Source: Pycnococcus provasolii (lineage: Eukaryota; Chlorophyta; Pseudoscourfieldiophyceae; Pseudoscourfieldiales; Pycnococcaceae). Taken from it: a stretch of DNA of 64,000 nt. Location of the stretch: positions 744,001 through 808,000 of the forward strand of contig OW568865.1 in NCBI GenBank assembly GCA_938743325.2, written 5' to 3'. A model generated the notes under the pieces. It was given only the letters and a program-made list of their open reading frames with translations, had not been told where the DNA came from and did no database searches. Positions 47,791 through 57,258 of the stretch are shown piece by piece (the first letter of the stretch is position 1; the number at the start of each line of letters is the position of its first letter). The translations under genes and the position numbers were made by a program.

Positions 47791-47921
47791 CAACCAGCCA
47801 CCTCCTGGGCGGAAATTGGGGACCCCGGTACTCTGACCCCGGTCGCGGTTTTCTTTTTTTCCCTTTCCTGACCGTTCCCAAAACAAGCACACACCCACCC
47901 GCCGTGTTTACATTCCCATCG

Positions 47922-49136
47922 ATGCCCACCACCACCGCCTCAGGCACAGCGCCCCGCGGCTCCAAGGGAACCGCGCGCTCGCGCTCGCGATCACGCTCGC
48001 GATCACGCTCGCGTGACGGAAGGCGCAGAAACGGTGCCGCAGCATCCGCAGACTCGGGCGTGGATGTGCAAAGCACGTCCGTCAGCTTGTGCTGGACGCG
48101 AGATCACAAAACCAAGAAGGGGAGTGATCAATCCCACTACATGTGGGGCAAAGCTTCCAAGCCGCCTCTGTTCGGCGCATCCAGTGCAGGCGGAAAGCCG
48201 CTGGAGTGCAGCACGGATGTCCTGGACGTCAAGCTCGTAGACGGGAGGAAGGCGACTGCGCACATCTTTGTGTACCCGGGCAACCCGGGCCTTCCGGAGT
48301 ATTACCGCGTGTTCGCGCAGAGCCTGGCGGAGGAGGCGCAAGCGCGCGTGACTGTCGTCGGACACGCGGGGCACACGCGATCTGATGACATGCACCCTGT
48401 GTACCCACTCTGCGAGCAAGTCTGCCACAAGTTCGCCGCACTCGACGAACTCGCCGTGGACGCGGACGTCCCCATCGCCGTTGTGGGACACAGTATCGGC
48501 GCCCATATGGCGCTTGCTTGCCTGTCGCCGTCAGCGTCGCACAACAATGGCTGGCGTCGTCGGCTAAGATCTGTCGTATGCGCGACGCCGTTCTTGCAGA
48601 CAAACAAGCGGTCCACGTTGCAACGTACGCTCGACGCGCTCGTTCGTTTCTGGCCGCTCCACTTGCTCGCTGCTCTTCTCGGCGACCTGCTGCGCCTTCT
48701 GCCGTTGGCGATCCGTTCTTGGGTGCTCCGCAACGCCGGCACGACGACAGGAATGGCCCCGCACGCGGCGTACATTACCAGCACGGACATGCTGCGTTCG
48801 TCGATGGTGTTGAATTACGTGGGCATGGGACACTCCGAATTTGATGACCTCGCCGCGGTGGACGCGGCGGCAAGGTGGGCGCCAGTCGTTGAAAAGCAGG
48901 CTGATGTGGATGTCTCATTCATGTTCGCGACGAGTGATCATTGGGGACCGACGTGGCAGCGAGATGAGCTACGCGACGCTATGCCGAGACCGCGCTTCGC
49001 AACGTTCGACATCGACAAGAAACACGGCATTAAGCACGACTTCCCTACGTCAGAGTTCGGATCCCGATTCTTCGCCAAGAAGGTAGCTGAGGAAGTGGGA
49101 CGTGCACTCGCAGCCACCGCGCATCCAATCAAGTAA
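47922..49136 (+). CDS. LDAH-like alpha/beta hydrolase (lipid-droplet-associated hydrolase family)
   Basis: 404 residues from ATG 47922 (MPTTTASGTA). An N-terminal Arg/Ser repeat (SRSRSRSRSRS, about 20-31) is followed by the hydrolase domain. Family marks: HIFVYPGNPGLPEYYRVFA (the LDAH/DUF2305 PGNPG oxyanion segment), the nucleophile elbow VVGHSIGAHM with S191, and a hydrophobic segment RFWPLHLLAALLGDLLRLLP (about 250-270) matching the family's lipid-droplet-binding helix region. Near the end, a DHWGP segment may supply the acidic residue and KHGIKHDF the histidine. Members associate with lipid droplets and are proposed ester hydrolases. It converges on the His-rich gene with 20 bp between stops. 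Confidence 0.88.
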   Translation: MPTTTASGTAPRGSKGTARSRSRSRSRSRSRDGRRRNGAAASADSGVDVQSTSVSLCWTRDHKTKKGSDQSHYMWGKASKPPLFGASSAGGKPLECSTDVLDVKLVDGRKATAHIFVYPGNPGLPEYYRVFAQSLAEEAQARVTVVGHAGHTRSDDMHPVYPLCEQVCHKFAALDELAVDADVPIAVVGHSIGAHMALACLSPSASHNNGWRRRLRSVVCATPFLQTNKRSTLQRTLDALVRFWPLHLLAALLGDLLRLLPLAIRSWVLRNAGTTTGMAPHAAYITSTDMLRSSMVLNYVGMGHSEFDDLAAVDAAARWAPVVEKQADVDVSFMFATSDHWGPTWQRDELRDAMPRPRFATFDIDKKHGIKHDFPTSEFGSRFFAKKVAEEVGRALAATAHPIK

Positions 49137-49156
49137 AAGTTCCATTTATCACAAAC

Positions 49157-50116
49157 TCATACCACGCCTTCCTCCATCACGTGATGCAAGCCGAAACGAC
49201 CGAACCAGTGGCTTTCCTCGTGCTCCGAGTCGCTCTGGTCGTCGTGATGGCGCTCTTCGTGTGCTGTCACCGATGTGGCTTCGTTTGCCACGAGCGCAGC
49301 CGCGAGCGGACGCGCACGTGAGAAGTAGAACGCGTTCGCGGGGCACATCAAACAACAACACATCAGCGGCTCAACTTCACTGCCCAACGCCACCTGCGGC
49401 AGATCTACATGCTCGAGAAGAGATACTGCCGTCTCGCGTACAAAGTTGCCGGCATGGCCGAACGACGCGGCTCGTGCGAACTTTGGTACAATTGCTTCAC
49501 TACCACAGCAATATGCGCCAGGTTTGATGACGTACGCCCGTCCGCGGTACTCCACGACAGTCGACGTGTTTGGAATGTTCACGACGATAGGCGCCTTGGA
49601 GTATATCATTTGCAACTCCTTCTCCATGCCTCCACCACAAAGGTCTTCGCCGTAGGTGCAATATCCATGCAGCCGAGAGCCCCCGCGCGCGACGTGAGCG
49701 CCAAAGTGCTGAAAAGTCCCGTGGTGCTCGTCGTCGTGTTGTTGTTGTTCACTATGTGGATCATCGTGCGGATCATCATGCTCAGGTGCGAGCGTGAGTC
49801 CATCAGCGCTGCTGCTGCTCATCAACGCCGCGATTTCACTCTCCACCGCCGTGATCATCTGAGATACGCTCGAGTAGAATCCTAAGACCAGCATTTTCAA
49901 ATCGTATGGCATCACGCCTCCGGGTGGACCAAGGGATGACGAGCCCGCGTGTCCATACCACGGAGACATCTCTGATGATGACGATGAGGAGTGTGTCGTC
50001 GTCGTCGAAGTCGAAGTCGGTACAGCAGCACCATCAGAAACTTGTGTAATCAGTAGCGCGTGTACCACCACCGCAATCAGTAGATGCGACTTCCGTCGCG
50101 AGATCACCGACGACAT
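49157..50116 (-). CDS. Secreted or vacuolar His/Cys-rich protein, unknown family
   Basis: 319 residues from ATG 50116 (MSSVISRRKS); in-frame upstream sequence offers only non-ATG starts. A signal peptide is likely at residues 1-30 (LLIAVVVHALLITQV). A Ser/Thr-rich stretch follows, then a His/Asp-rich segment (about 111-138, EHDDPHDDPHSEQQQHDDEH) and a second one near the C-terminus (HEERHHDD). Cysteines at 153, 160, 203-204, 253-255 and 258 (LMCCCLMCP) could form disulphides or bind metal. The His clusters suggest binding of zinc, copper or nickel, or a pH sensor. No homologous family comes to mind. Confidence 0.65.
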   Translation of the reverse strand: MSSVISRRKSHLLIAVVVHALLITQVSDGAAVPTSTSTTTTHSSSSSSEMSPWYGHAGSSSLGPPGGVMPYDLKMLVLGFYSSVSQMITAVESEIAALMSSSSADGLTLAPEHDDPHDDPHSEQQQHDDEHHGTFQHFGAHVARGGSRLHGYCTYGEDLCGGGMEKELQMIYSKAPIVVNIPNTSTVVEYRGRAYVIKPGAYCCGSEAIVPKFARAASFGHAGNFVRETAVSLLEHVDLPQVALGSEVEPLMCCCLMCPANAFYFSRARPLAAALVANEATSVTAHEERHHDDQSDSEHEESHWFGRFGLHHVMEEGVV

Positions 50117-50261
50117 CGCGAAAATGGCTCGCGCGATGAACCCAGTCCCGTTAATTACACATACGGGGTCCCCGTAATCAACCAAATCCCCGAGATGAAA
50201 AATGAGAAAAATGAAAGAGATGTCTATTTACACGCGCGGCAACATCTTTATCGTTATCGTA

Positions 50262-53188
50262 CTATGCCCCATCCTCACGTGTCTGCGACGATGACAAGGC
50301 AACACCCTTAGCTAGACGATCACAGACCGTGTTAATGTGCTTCTTTAGTTTCGCGGTGTCCGCGAGCGGAGCAAGTGGCTGTGGGATGGAGCTGGAATCG
50401 CGCCCAGCATTTTTCGAAAGCGCCGTGCGGAGCAGATTCGTGACGCTCGCGTCGGTGATCTCTTCCCATCCGATGTCGCTCGAGAAGAGGCCGCCTCCGT
50501 CTTTTGCAATGAGCTCGCCGTCATCATCGTACGACTCCGTTTTGAAGGAGGAGACGTTCGGCGTGATGTGGCTGGCGAGCAGTTCATAGGCGGAGTCGTC
50601 CAGATCAAATTGCAGGCGGATAAGCTCGAGGGTAAGACGAACACCGTGGCAAAGTGCCTCGGCCGAATACCGCTCCTTCTGCTGCTGTGCCACAAGTTCG
50701 TCACTGACGCCCATGATTTGGTTCAAGCTGCCCTCTAATAACGTGTCGAGATGGCTAAGTGAGCTCGGATTGCGGTCCTTGAAGCGAACGAGCAGGCGCT
50801 TCTGAATGGAACGGAACTGGTGCGCTCTCTCCTCCAAAGTCTTTTCCAACGTGAGAGAGTCCTTTCGCGCGTAGAAGTGGTTGTCAATCAGGCCATAGAG
50901 ATCCTCCAGCGGGAGGGGCTCCTGATACACCATCTTGAAGGGCGGATTTGAGTTTGCTCCCTCAACCCCAAGAAAGTAGTTTGTCAGGCGGCGCCGTAAC
51001 TCCTCAAGCACGAGCCACATGCTGCCGAAATCGTTCGCCTGCAGGCGAAGTCGTCCGGCATTACGCGACACGAGTATGGTCACTTCCATTCCGTTGTGAT
51101 ATCGCAGACCCAGGGCTCCGGCGCTGCTCTGGTGAGACGCAAGCTCGTGGCCGTGCTGCGAGAAGGCAAGCACATCCTCGAACAAGCTTGCAAGGCTGGG
51201 CAGCTCCTGCCGTGTGGTATCCACCGTGAGCTTGTACGTCGCATCCTTCGACGGATCGGATGCCTGCATACTCAGACACAGGGGGACGTGGAAATAGCAC
51301 TTAGACGTGCGCGGCTCGTTGAATTTGGTGCGGAATGACGCGAGCACACTAACCGTCGATCCAGTCGGGACCATTCGCCCGTCTGTGCACCGGATCCTGA
51401 TCGGAACCACCACGGGCGTCGAAGCGCCGTCCGCGCCATGCACACTTGAAATTCGCACCGTGGGCTCGTCAACGGAAAAAGGCGCGGGCGTTTGGATCGA
51501 AATGACCACATCCTCCGCGCTTCCGCCCGCGCCAGCACCCTGATATGAGACGAACAGCTTCGCCGTTACGACTCGCAGCGAAACGTCGCCAGGCTCGTAG
51601 TACGATGACGTACCCGCGGAGTCCAGTCGGTCAGGAATCTGAACGCGCATATTCAAACGCTCGTTCGGTTCCTTCCGTGTACTTCCCGTCGCATCTCGGA
51701 TCGACGCGAGAAGCATCCGGTGCTCCTCGTCCATGTCTTCGTAGTTGAGCTCCTTGCCCTCTGCCATCAGCCCGGCATTTGTTAGCGGTGGGTCGGTGCC
51801 CATGTAGGTGAGACTCAAATTTCCCTCGAAGTCGATGCTTGCCACCAGCCCATTGACGCTGGAGAAGTTGCCCACGCCAAGGCTGACAGGGACGTAATCC
51901 CAGCGCGCTCCCCAGCGCAGCTTGGCACCCTCGTACACCATGAGAGAGCCGGTGCTCGTACCCACGAGAAACATCTGATCGTGGCGGTGCTCCGCGGGCT
52001 GGTTACGGATCTGCCGTGCTGCGTAACCGCTCGGCAGTTTGCTGTAAACGTGCAGGCAGTTGGGGATGAAGTCGAGTTTTCGCTGCGCCTTGACTTCCCC
52101 CGTCGTCGAAAGGATGAAGAGCGTGTGCTCGCCAAGCACGACGATCTCGCTGGAAACCTGGCCTCTCACATTCGCCTTGACGGCCATCTGCACGTCCAGC
52201 ACCGTCTCGCCGATCGTCACGGACCAGTCAGCGGTGACGCGCTTCTCGGACGTAACGGTGTTCTCGCTGGATATCGAAGAGTCTCCCGAGGTGATCTGCG
52301 GCGGCGGCGGCGCAGGCGTTGCACCCGCCTTGCTCTTCTCGCCTGATGCGGCTGCAAGCACCGTATATCGGAAAAGTTCCACCTCGAAGGCGGAGTTGCA
52401 GGTGATGATGCCGTCGGTGACTGGGTCGTACGCCAGCGGGCCAGGCAGCAAGAAGTTGGGTAGGTAGCGCGTAAAGCTCAGCGTTTCGTTCTCATAAAAG
52501 CTGATCTGGCCGTCCATGCTCTGCACGGCAATGCTCTCAAATCTCGTTGCGCCGCCGAACGCGCCGTGCGTCATGTTGGCTGCCGTGCGATCGAGGCTGT
52601 GCTCGTGAGCCATGGACAGCTGCAGGTAGCTCACATTCCCGCTTTGTGCCAGAACGGCGTTTACGGTGTAGACGGCTAGTCTGCGCGGAAACAGAACCGC
52701 GAGCGCAGGTCGGTCGTTCTGCTGCACGAAGTTGCCCACGACTATTTGCAAAATTGGCTCGCCGAGGTTCGTCTCGAGCAGCTCATCCTCCACCTTGTAC
52801 CCGTTTGCCGTTGGCTTGTGTATTCGTAGAACGCCCGATAGGCTTCCCGTTATTATTTTCACTGTTTATGTGTGTGTGCGTATTAAGGTCGGGTCGTGTG
52901 TGCGATGTCAGATCGAAGCGTACGTGACGTTGAGCGAAGGACCGCCTCTTTTCCCTTGCTCAAGTACTTGCGCTTGCGTGCGTGCTTGTGTGCGCCCCAC
53001 AATCAGAATGTCCCCACCACCACCACCCACGAGTGAATGCGCAAGTTACCAAAAGCATCGGCCGCACCGCACGTACCACTTTCGTCAGCCTCGAGGTCTA
53101 TGTTAGCGACGCATAGGCAGCTGGACTCGAACTCCTCCTCGGTGCCGCACTTGTGCGACCACCACTCGCGCGCCTTGAAGAGACTCAT
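50262..53188 (-). CDS. BBS9: BBSome subunit BBS9 (PTHB1), two exons
   Basis: Exon 1 is 53077-53188 (minus) and starts MSLFKAREWW, nearly the start of animal BBS9, through SSCLCVANIDLEADES. Exon 2 is 50262-52861 and resumes VKIITGSLSGVLRIHKP. The 215-bp intron (52862-53076) has donor GTACGT and an acceptor ending AACAG, and the join keeps phase, giving 903 residues (animal about 890). The N-terminal beta-propeller, RTAANMTHGAFGG, FLLPGPLAYDP and the long C-terminal helical part are all recognisable. BBS9 is the large BBSome scaffold that contacts BBS2. An AACCCTAACC motif lies at 53407-53416 upstream; TGTAA on the minus strand at 50228-50232 is 30 bp after the stop. Confidence 0.95.
52862..53076 (-). 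other. BBS9 intron 1
   Basis: 215 bp; donor G|GTACGT after ...GAAAGT, acceptor CACATAAACAG|TG. Phase 1, codon split G/TG (Val). It is the one clear spliceosomal intron in the window, and the removal is supported by matching family sequence on both sides. Confidence 0.9.
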
Positions 53189-54238
53189 AGAGCCTAAGGC
53201 AAGACAAGCGCCAGCAAGTGCTTTTGGCGTAAGCTTGTCGCGCAACCGCCGCGGCCTGTTGGGTTGGCGCCGGAAGAGAGGAGAGGAGAGGGGAGAGGAG
53301 GGTGCGTTTGAAGCGCGCTGGGCCGGTCCTGCGAGGGGAGGGGAGGGGAGGGGAGGGGAGGGGATCCCGCGCGGCGCGCGCAAAAGCAAAACCTTGGGAT
53401 GCCCTCGAAACCCTAACCAGGGAACCGACTCGCGCCGTGACAGACACTGGGTGGGAAACTTCGTTGACATACCAATACATTATATCGTGGCACCTCATCG
53501 TGGCGCTTTGACGCCCTGTACTGTCCTGTACCGCCCTTTTTGTCTAAAGTTTTGAGTCTAGTCTAGACTAACCTTGTGATGGTCTAAAAGTTAAGGTGAC
53601 GCGATACCTTTACTCGACGTGATAGTCCACGCCTCTGGTCGGTAATCTAAGGTTAATTTTTTAAATAGGTACTGTATGTACAGTATGTGGAAGAAGTACT
53701 GTAACTTATGTGGTCAAGTTTTCAAATTTACCACCGCCAGGAAGGTGCGAAGAGGCGAGCGCTGAGCGAAGACCTGTCACAACGAGGACAGGCAATGTGT
53801 CTCACAGTACTGTAGGCGGCAGGAGGCCGTTGAGCCTAACCTGGCACTCTGCCCTCTTTCCTGACCTGCCGAGAGGTGGAGAGGCGGAGAGGCGGAGAGG
53901 CGTTGCCCTGTCCTGCAAGAGCAAGAGGAAGCAACAAGGCAAGACGAAGATTACAGTACAGTAGTCTACGATACTACTAGCTAGTACTAGTAAAGTACCA
54001 TGCACAGGTCCAGACAGGCGGAGGCGGAGGACGGGAGGAGGCCTTGATAGTTCTTGATTGACTGCTACAGTATTGAAGAAGCCCCCTGGAAGGATGGCAG
54101 TACATAAACCTTGACCCAGGTCATATTTAAGGGTAAAGTTTAAGCGGAGGAGGCCCCTTAAATCTTTACCCGGACTGGCCCTCCCGTACCCGTCTGCTTT
54201 CCCGCACAGCCTTTTAAGGCGCACCCTGCTTTCTCGCC
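53189..54238. other. Divergent intergenic region (BBS9 / 54239 gene)
   Basis: About 1 kb without a recognisable gene. Contains purine-repeat sequence (GGGGAGGGGA units at 53331-53361), one AACCCTAACC motif, several copies of TACTGTA/TACAGTA in the AT-richer part (53511-53995) and a dyad AAGGGTAAAGTTTAAG ... CTTAAATCTTTACCC at about 54127-54173, just upstream of the next start codon. Confidence 0.55.
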
Positions 54239-55645
54239 ATGCCCGTGCGTGCGCGCCTCGACCTCAGCCTCTTAACCAACGCGGGAGCACAAAGTAATAA
54301 TAGTCAGGGTGGGGCCGCGTACTCGCCTGGCGGGCCTGGGGGGGGCAGTGGAAGTGGAAGTGGAAGGATGAGCTTCAGGGAAAGTCGAAGGGGCGCGCAA
54401 ACGTCAAGACAGGCGCGCGAATACGACCGAGGACGGGTCGTCCTACCGCAGCTGTCCGCGCGTGGCGAGTACGCGCCGTCGAGGCCGAGCCACGAACTTC
54501 CGCTCGACATGCTCAGGCCCGCGGATATCGGAGTGAAGCCAGTCAGCGTGTTTGGAATGAGCGTCGTGAAAGGGGCGCGAGACCCGAGAGGGGCGCTCGA
54601 CGGAGGAAGTGGCAGCGCGACGGGTCTGACACCCCGTGGGTCCGGAGCCAACCTCGGACGTGAGGCTGACGACGCCGCACCGTCGTCGACGGACGGAGGC
54701 AACACGGGCCCTGCGCTGTCCTCGGATGCGGCGGCAGGTCAGGAGAGTGCCTCGGCGAGCGGGAGTGCAGCTGTTCCGCCGACGGCGGCACAGGCACAAT
54801 CGTATCTGCCAATGCCGTCGCCGCGCCAGCAGGCGCAACCAGTGCAGCAGCAAAATCGACCGGCGTCGCCGCTCATTTTGTGGCGCCCTGCCGTGCGCGT
54901 CAAGCTTGCCACGGACCTACCAGACGAACTTCTAGTCGAGCTTGTGCACGACATTGACGACAGTGACGACGACGAGGAACCTCTTCTCGACGAACCGTTC
55001 CCGGGCTCGGAGGGTGAGCACAGCGACAGGGTCTGGAAAGCTCTCACCGAGAAGCGCAGATCACTCATGCGAGGCCCACGTTTACCGGGAAATCTCGTTC
55101 GTGGAGCGCGCGACGCGGAGATTGCCGCTGCCGCGCGGCGCAGGGCACGGGCTCGCTACGGCGCGTGGTACCTCACGCCCGACCTGTGGGAGGCTGAGTT
55201 CCGCTGCAGGCGTGACGGCAACGACCCAGAGGTTGTGCTTCCACAGCAAATGTCGCAGCTCAAGGCGTCACGGAGACGCCGCCGCGCGGCAAACGCAACG
55301 CCGCCACCGGGTGCTGATGCGCATGCACAGACCCCAGCGGCCACTCCGGGCCCTCAAGCGAAGGGTGGCGACGCGGCAGGTGCCACCAACACATCGGCAG
55401 AAGCGACGGAGAGTCGTCCAACGCAACACATAGCAACGCTGTACTCGGGGCGTATGTACCGCGAGTACCTTCGCAGGCGTGGAAGTCGCCTCCCGCACTA
55501 TCTGAACCTGCCAGATGACGTAAACAATCGACGGCAAGGCCGCCGATACAGGCGAAGCCAAGAACCCTTCGTGAGCAGCATGGCGAGCGTTGCGCATCCG
55601 CCGGGTGACACCGCAGGATCAGCCGGTCTATCGGTGGAAGGCTGA
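54239..55645 (+). CDS. Hypothetical protein with RYGAWYLTPDLWE motif
   Basis: 468 residues from ATG 54239. The first 200 residues are low-complexity (Gly/Ser/Pro/Ala, Gln), then an acidic patch (DDSDDDEEPLLDEP, about 240-255) and a conserved-looking block at about 265-340: DRVWKALTEKRR, ARYGAWYLTPDLWEAEFR and PEVVLPQQMSQLK. Near the C-terminus, LYSGRMYREYLRRRGSRLPHYL. The GAWYL-x-x-x-x-W motif recalls animal FAM47-type proteins and some ciliary proteins, but this resemblance is from memory and weak. No membrane segment or signal is seen. It may be cilium-related given the neighbours. Confidence 0.7.
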   Translation: MPVRARLDLSLLTNAGAQSNNSQGGAAYSPGGPGGGSGSGSGRMSFRESRRGAQTSRQAREYDRGRVVLPQLSARGEYAPSRPSHELPLDMLRPADIGVKPVSVFGMSVVKGARDPRGALDGGSGSATGLTPRGSGANLGREADDAAPSSTDGGNTGPALSSDAAAGQESASASGSAAVPPTAAQAQSYLPMPSPRQQAQPVQQQNRPASPLILWRPAVRVKLATDLPDELLVELVHDIDDSDDDEEPLLDEPFPGSEGEHSDRVWKALTEKRRSLMRGPRLPGNLVRGARDAEIAAAARRRARARYGAWYLTPDLWEAEFRCRRDGNDPEVVLPQQMSQLKASRRRRRAANATPPPGADAHAQTPAATPGPQAKGGDAAGATNTSAEATESRPTQHIATLYSGRMYREYLRRRGSRLPHYLNLPDDVNNRRQGRRYRRSQEPFVSSMASVAHPPGDTAGSAGLSVEG

Positions 55646-55937
55646 GAGTAAACAACAACATTTGACATTCACACATCAAGTATATTTCTATCGTCGCCTT
55701 GGGTCGTCACGTATCCCCGTACTGGGATCAGTGCGCAAGTCGCGCCAATCGTCGATGACACGTGTAAAGCTCACACCCTCAAATAAGTGTCCGATCAATA
55801 TCAAACGTGCTGTTGTGGCTGCTCCAACTTTTTTCCGTTTTCCCTTGAGTAACGTAAGAGGCATAGAGGCAACGCCGCCATTACTTAAACAGACCAATCA
55901 TGTAGTTCTTTCATATAGGGTGTTTATCATATTCCTG
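55646..55937. other. Convergent intergenic region
   Basis: 292 bp, AT-richer than the flanking genes. No gene or conspicuous repeat seen. Confidence 0.5.
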
Positions 55938-57110
55938 TTACACACTCGCCCTCAATGCTGCGATCGCCGCATCAACGGCGTTGTCATCAACTTGGTGATG
56001 GAACACGAATCGCATTTGATAGTCGCTAATCGGCAACGCCCAGACTTTATGTGAGCGCATCGTCTGTATGATGGCGGGCGCCTTCAAGCCCGCAGGGTTA
56101 TCGGGCCGAACGCTGACATAAACAAGATTGGTGTGCACGGCATTCAGGTCCACATTTAGCGCGCCTCGAAGATTTCCCGTGTCGTTTGCAATGGCCGAAG
56201 CGAACGCGTGCGCACGTCGCTGATCTTCCTTCAAACGAGGCAGCGTTTCGTCGAGCGCAACAAGCGCCGCCGCCGCGAGCACTCCTGCCTGGCGCATGCC
56301 ACCCCCAAGCACTTTGCGAGCACGACGGCATCTTCTGATAAATGCGGCATCACCCACGACAACTGATCCCGCTGGTGCACCAAGAGCCTTACTCATGCAC
56401 ACGCTGACACTGTCCGCCATGCTGACAACTCGAGACGGAGGCACGTCAAGTGCGGCAGCTGCGGCAAACACACGTGCTCCGTCAACGTGGAGCTTCACGT
56501 TTTTCGACTTCAGCAATTCGCCGAGGGCGTCAAGGTACTCAAGCGAAAGGACCAACCCTCCCTTTTTGTTGTGAGTGTTTTCGACACAAACGAGCTTGGT
56601 TGTTGGAAAGTGGTCATCCACAGGCCGTATCGCCTCCTCGATATCCTCGAGCTTAATAGATCCATCTGGCTGATTTTGGAGCTGGCGTGGGTGCACGTGA
56701 GCGACGGTTGCGATTCCCCCTTGCTCGTAAATGCACATGTGACTGTGATGTCCGACGATCACCTCCGCGTCGCGTGCGTCGTAGGTGTGCGCCATGACGC
56801 TGACGAGGTTGCCCATTGTTCCAGTGGGCACAAATATGGCCGCCTCCTTTCCCATCAGAGTTGCGATGCGCTCCTCAATTTCCCATATGGTGGGATCATC
56901 ACCAAACACGTCGTCGCCAACACAAGCGCACGCCATGGCCGCCCGCATCGCCGTAGTTGGCGTGGTGACAGTGTCTGATCGCAGGTCGACGATTCCCTCC
57001 GGGCGCACTTGTTTGGCGGATTTTTCTTTGGCAGACCACTTCTTCGCGACTGCTTCGAAGCGGGTGGAAGCCTCCACGAGTTCATCCTGCGATGGTTGGG
57101 ACGTGGCCAT
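55938..57110 (-). CDS. L-threonine / L-allo-threonine aldolase
   Basis: 390 residues; a PLP enzyme (fold type I) cleaving threonine to glycine and acetaldehyde. Family marks in order: VDLRSDTVTTPT (41-52), GDDVFGDDPT (65-74), FVPTGTMGNLVS (93-104), HHSHMCIYEQGG (121-132, with the PLP-stacking His), ENTHNKKGG (177-185), LHVDGARVF (207-215, with D210 and R213 contacting PLP) and the Schiff-base lysine K241 in VCMSKALGAP. The first 40 residues are an extra hydrophilic extension without a clear targeting signal. TGTAA overlaps the stop codon. Its promoter shares a TTAGGG array with the divergent neighbour. Confidence 0.95.
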   Translation of the reverse strand: MATSQPSQDELVEASTRFEAVAKKWSAKEKSAKQVRPEGIVDLRSDTVTTPTTAMRAAMACACVGDDVFGDDPTIWEIEERIATLMGKEAAIFVPTGTMGNLVSVMAHTYDARDAEVIVGHHSHMCIYEQGGIATVAHVHPRQLQNQPDGSIKLEDIEEAIRPVDDHFPTTKLVCVENTHNKKGGLVLSLEYLDALGELLKSKNVKLHVDGARVFAAAAALDVPPSRVVSMADSVSVCMSKALGAPAGSVVVGDAAFIRRCRRARKVLGGGMRQAGVLAAAALVALDETLPRLKEDQRRAHAFASAIANDTGNLRGALNVDLNAVHTNLVYVSVRPDNPAGLKAPAIIQTMRSHKVWALPISDYQMRFVFHHQVDDNAVDAAIAALRASV

Positions 57111-57160
57111 GACGCCTTGAGAAGTGGAGTCTTGAAAGAGACGTTACAGATACATGCAGG

Positions 57161-57188
57161 TTAGGGTTAGGGCTAGGGCTAGGGTTAG
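57161..57188. promoter_or_regulatory. Interstitial TTAGGG array
   Basis: Five TTAGGG-like units with GGGCTAGGG variants, 50-80 bp upstream of the threonine aldolase start and about 70 bp upstream of the divergent gene. Confidence 0.7.
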
Positions 57189-57258
57189 CAGTTCGGGTTT
57201 CGGGGTCGGCTCCCCAGCTTGGACTCGTTCATCCTGTGGCTCCAAGGTAGATATAGAT

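Noticed and set aside
52739-53106. BBS9 start at 52862 (single-exon model)
   Set aside because: That start is GTG, not ATG, and the conserved N-terminus MSLFKAREWW lies upstream behind good splice sites.
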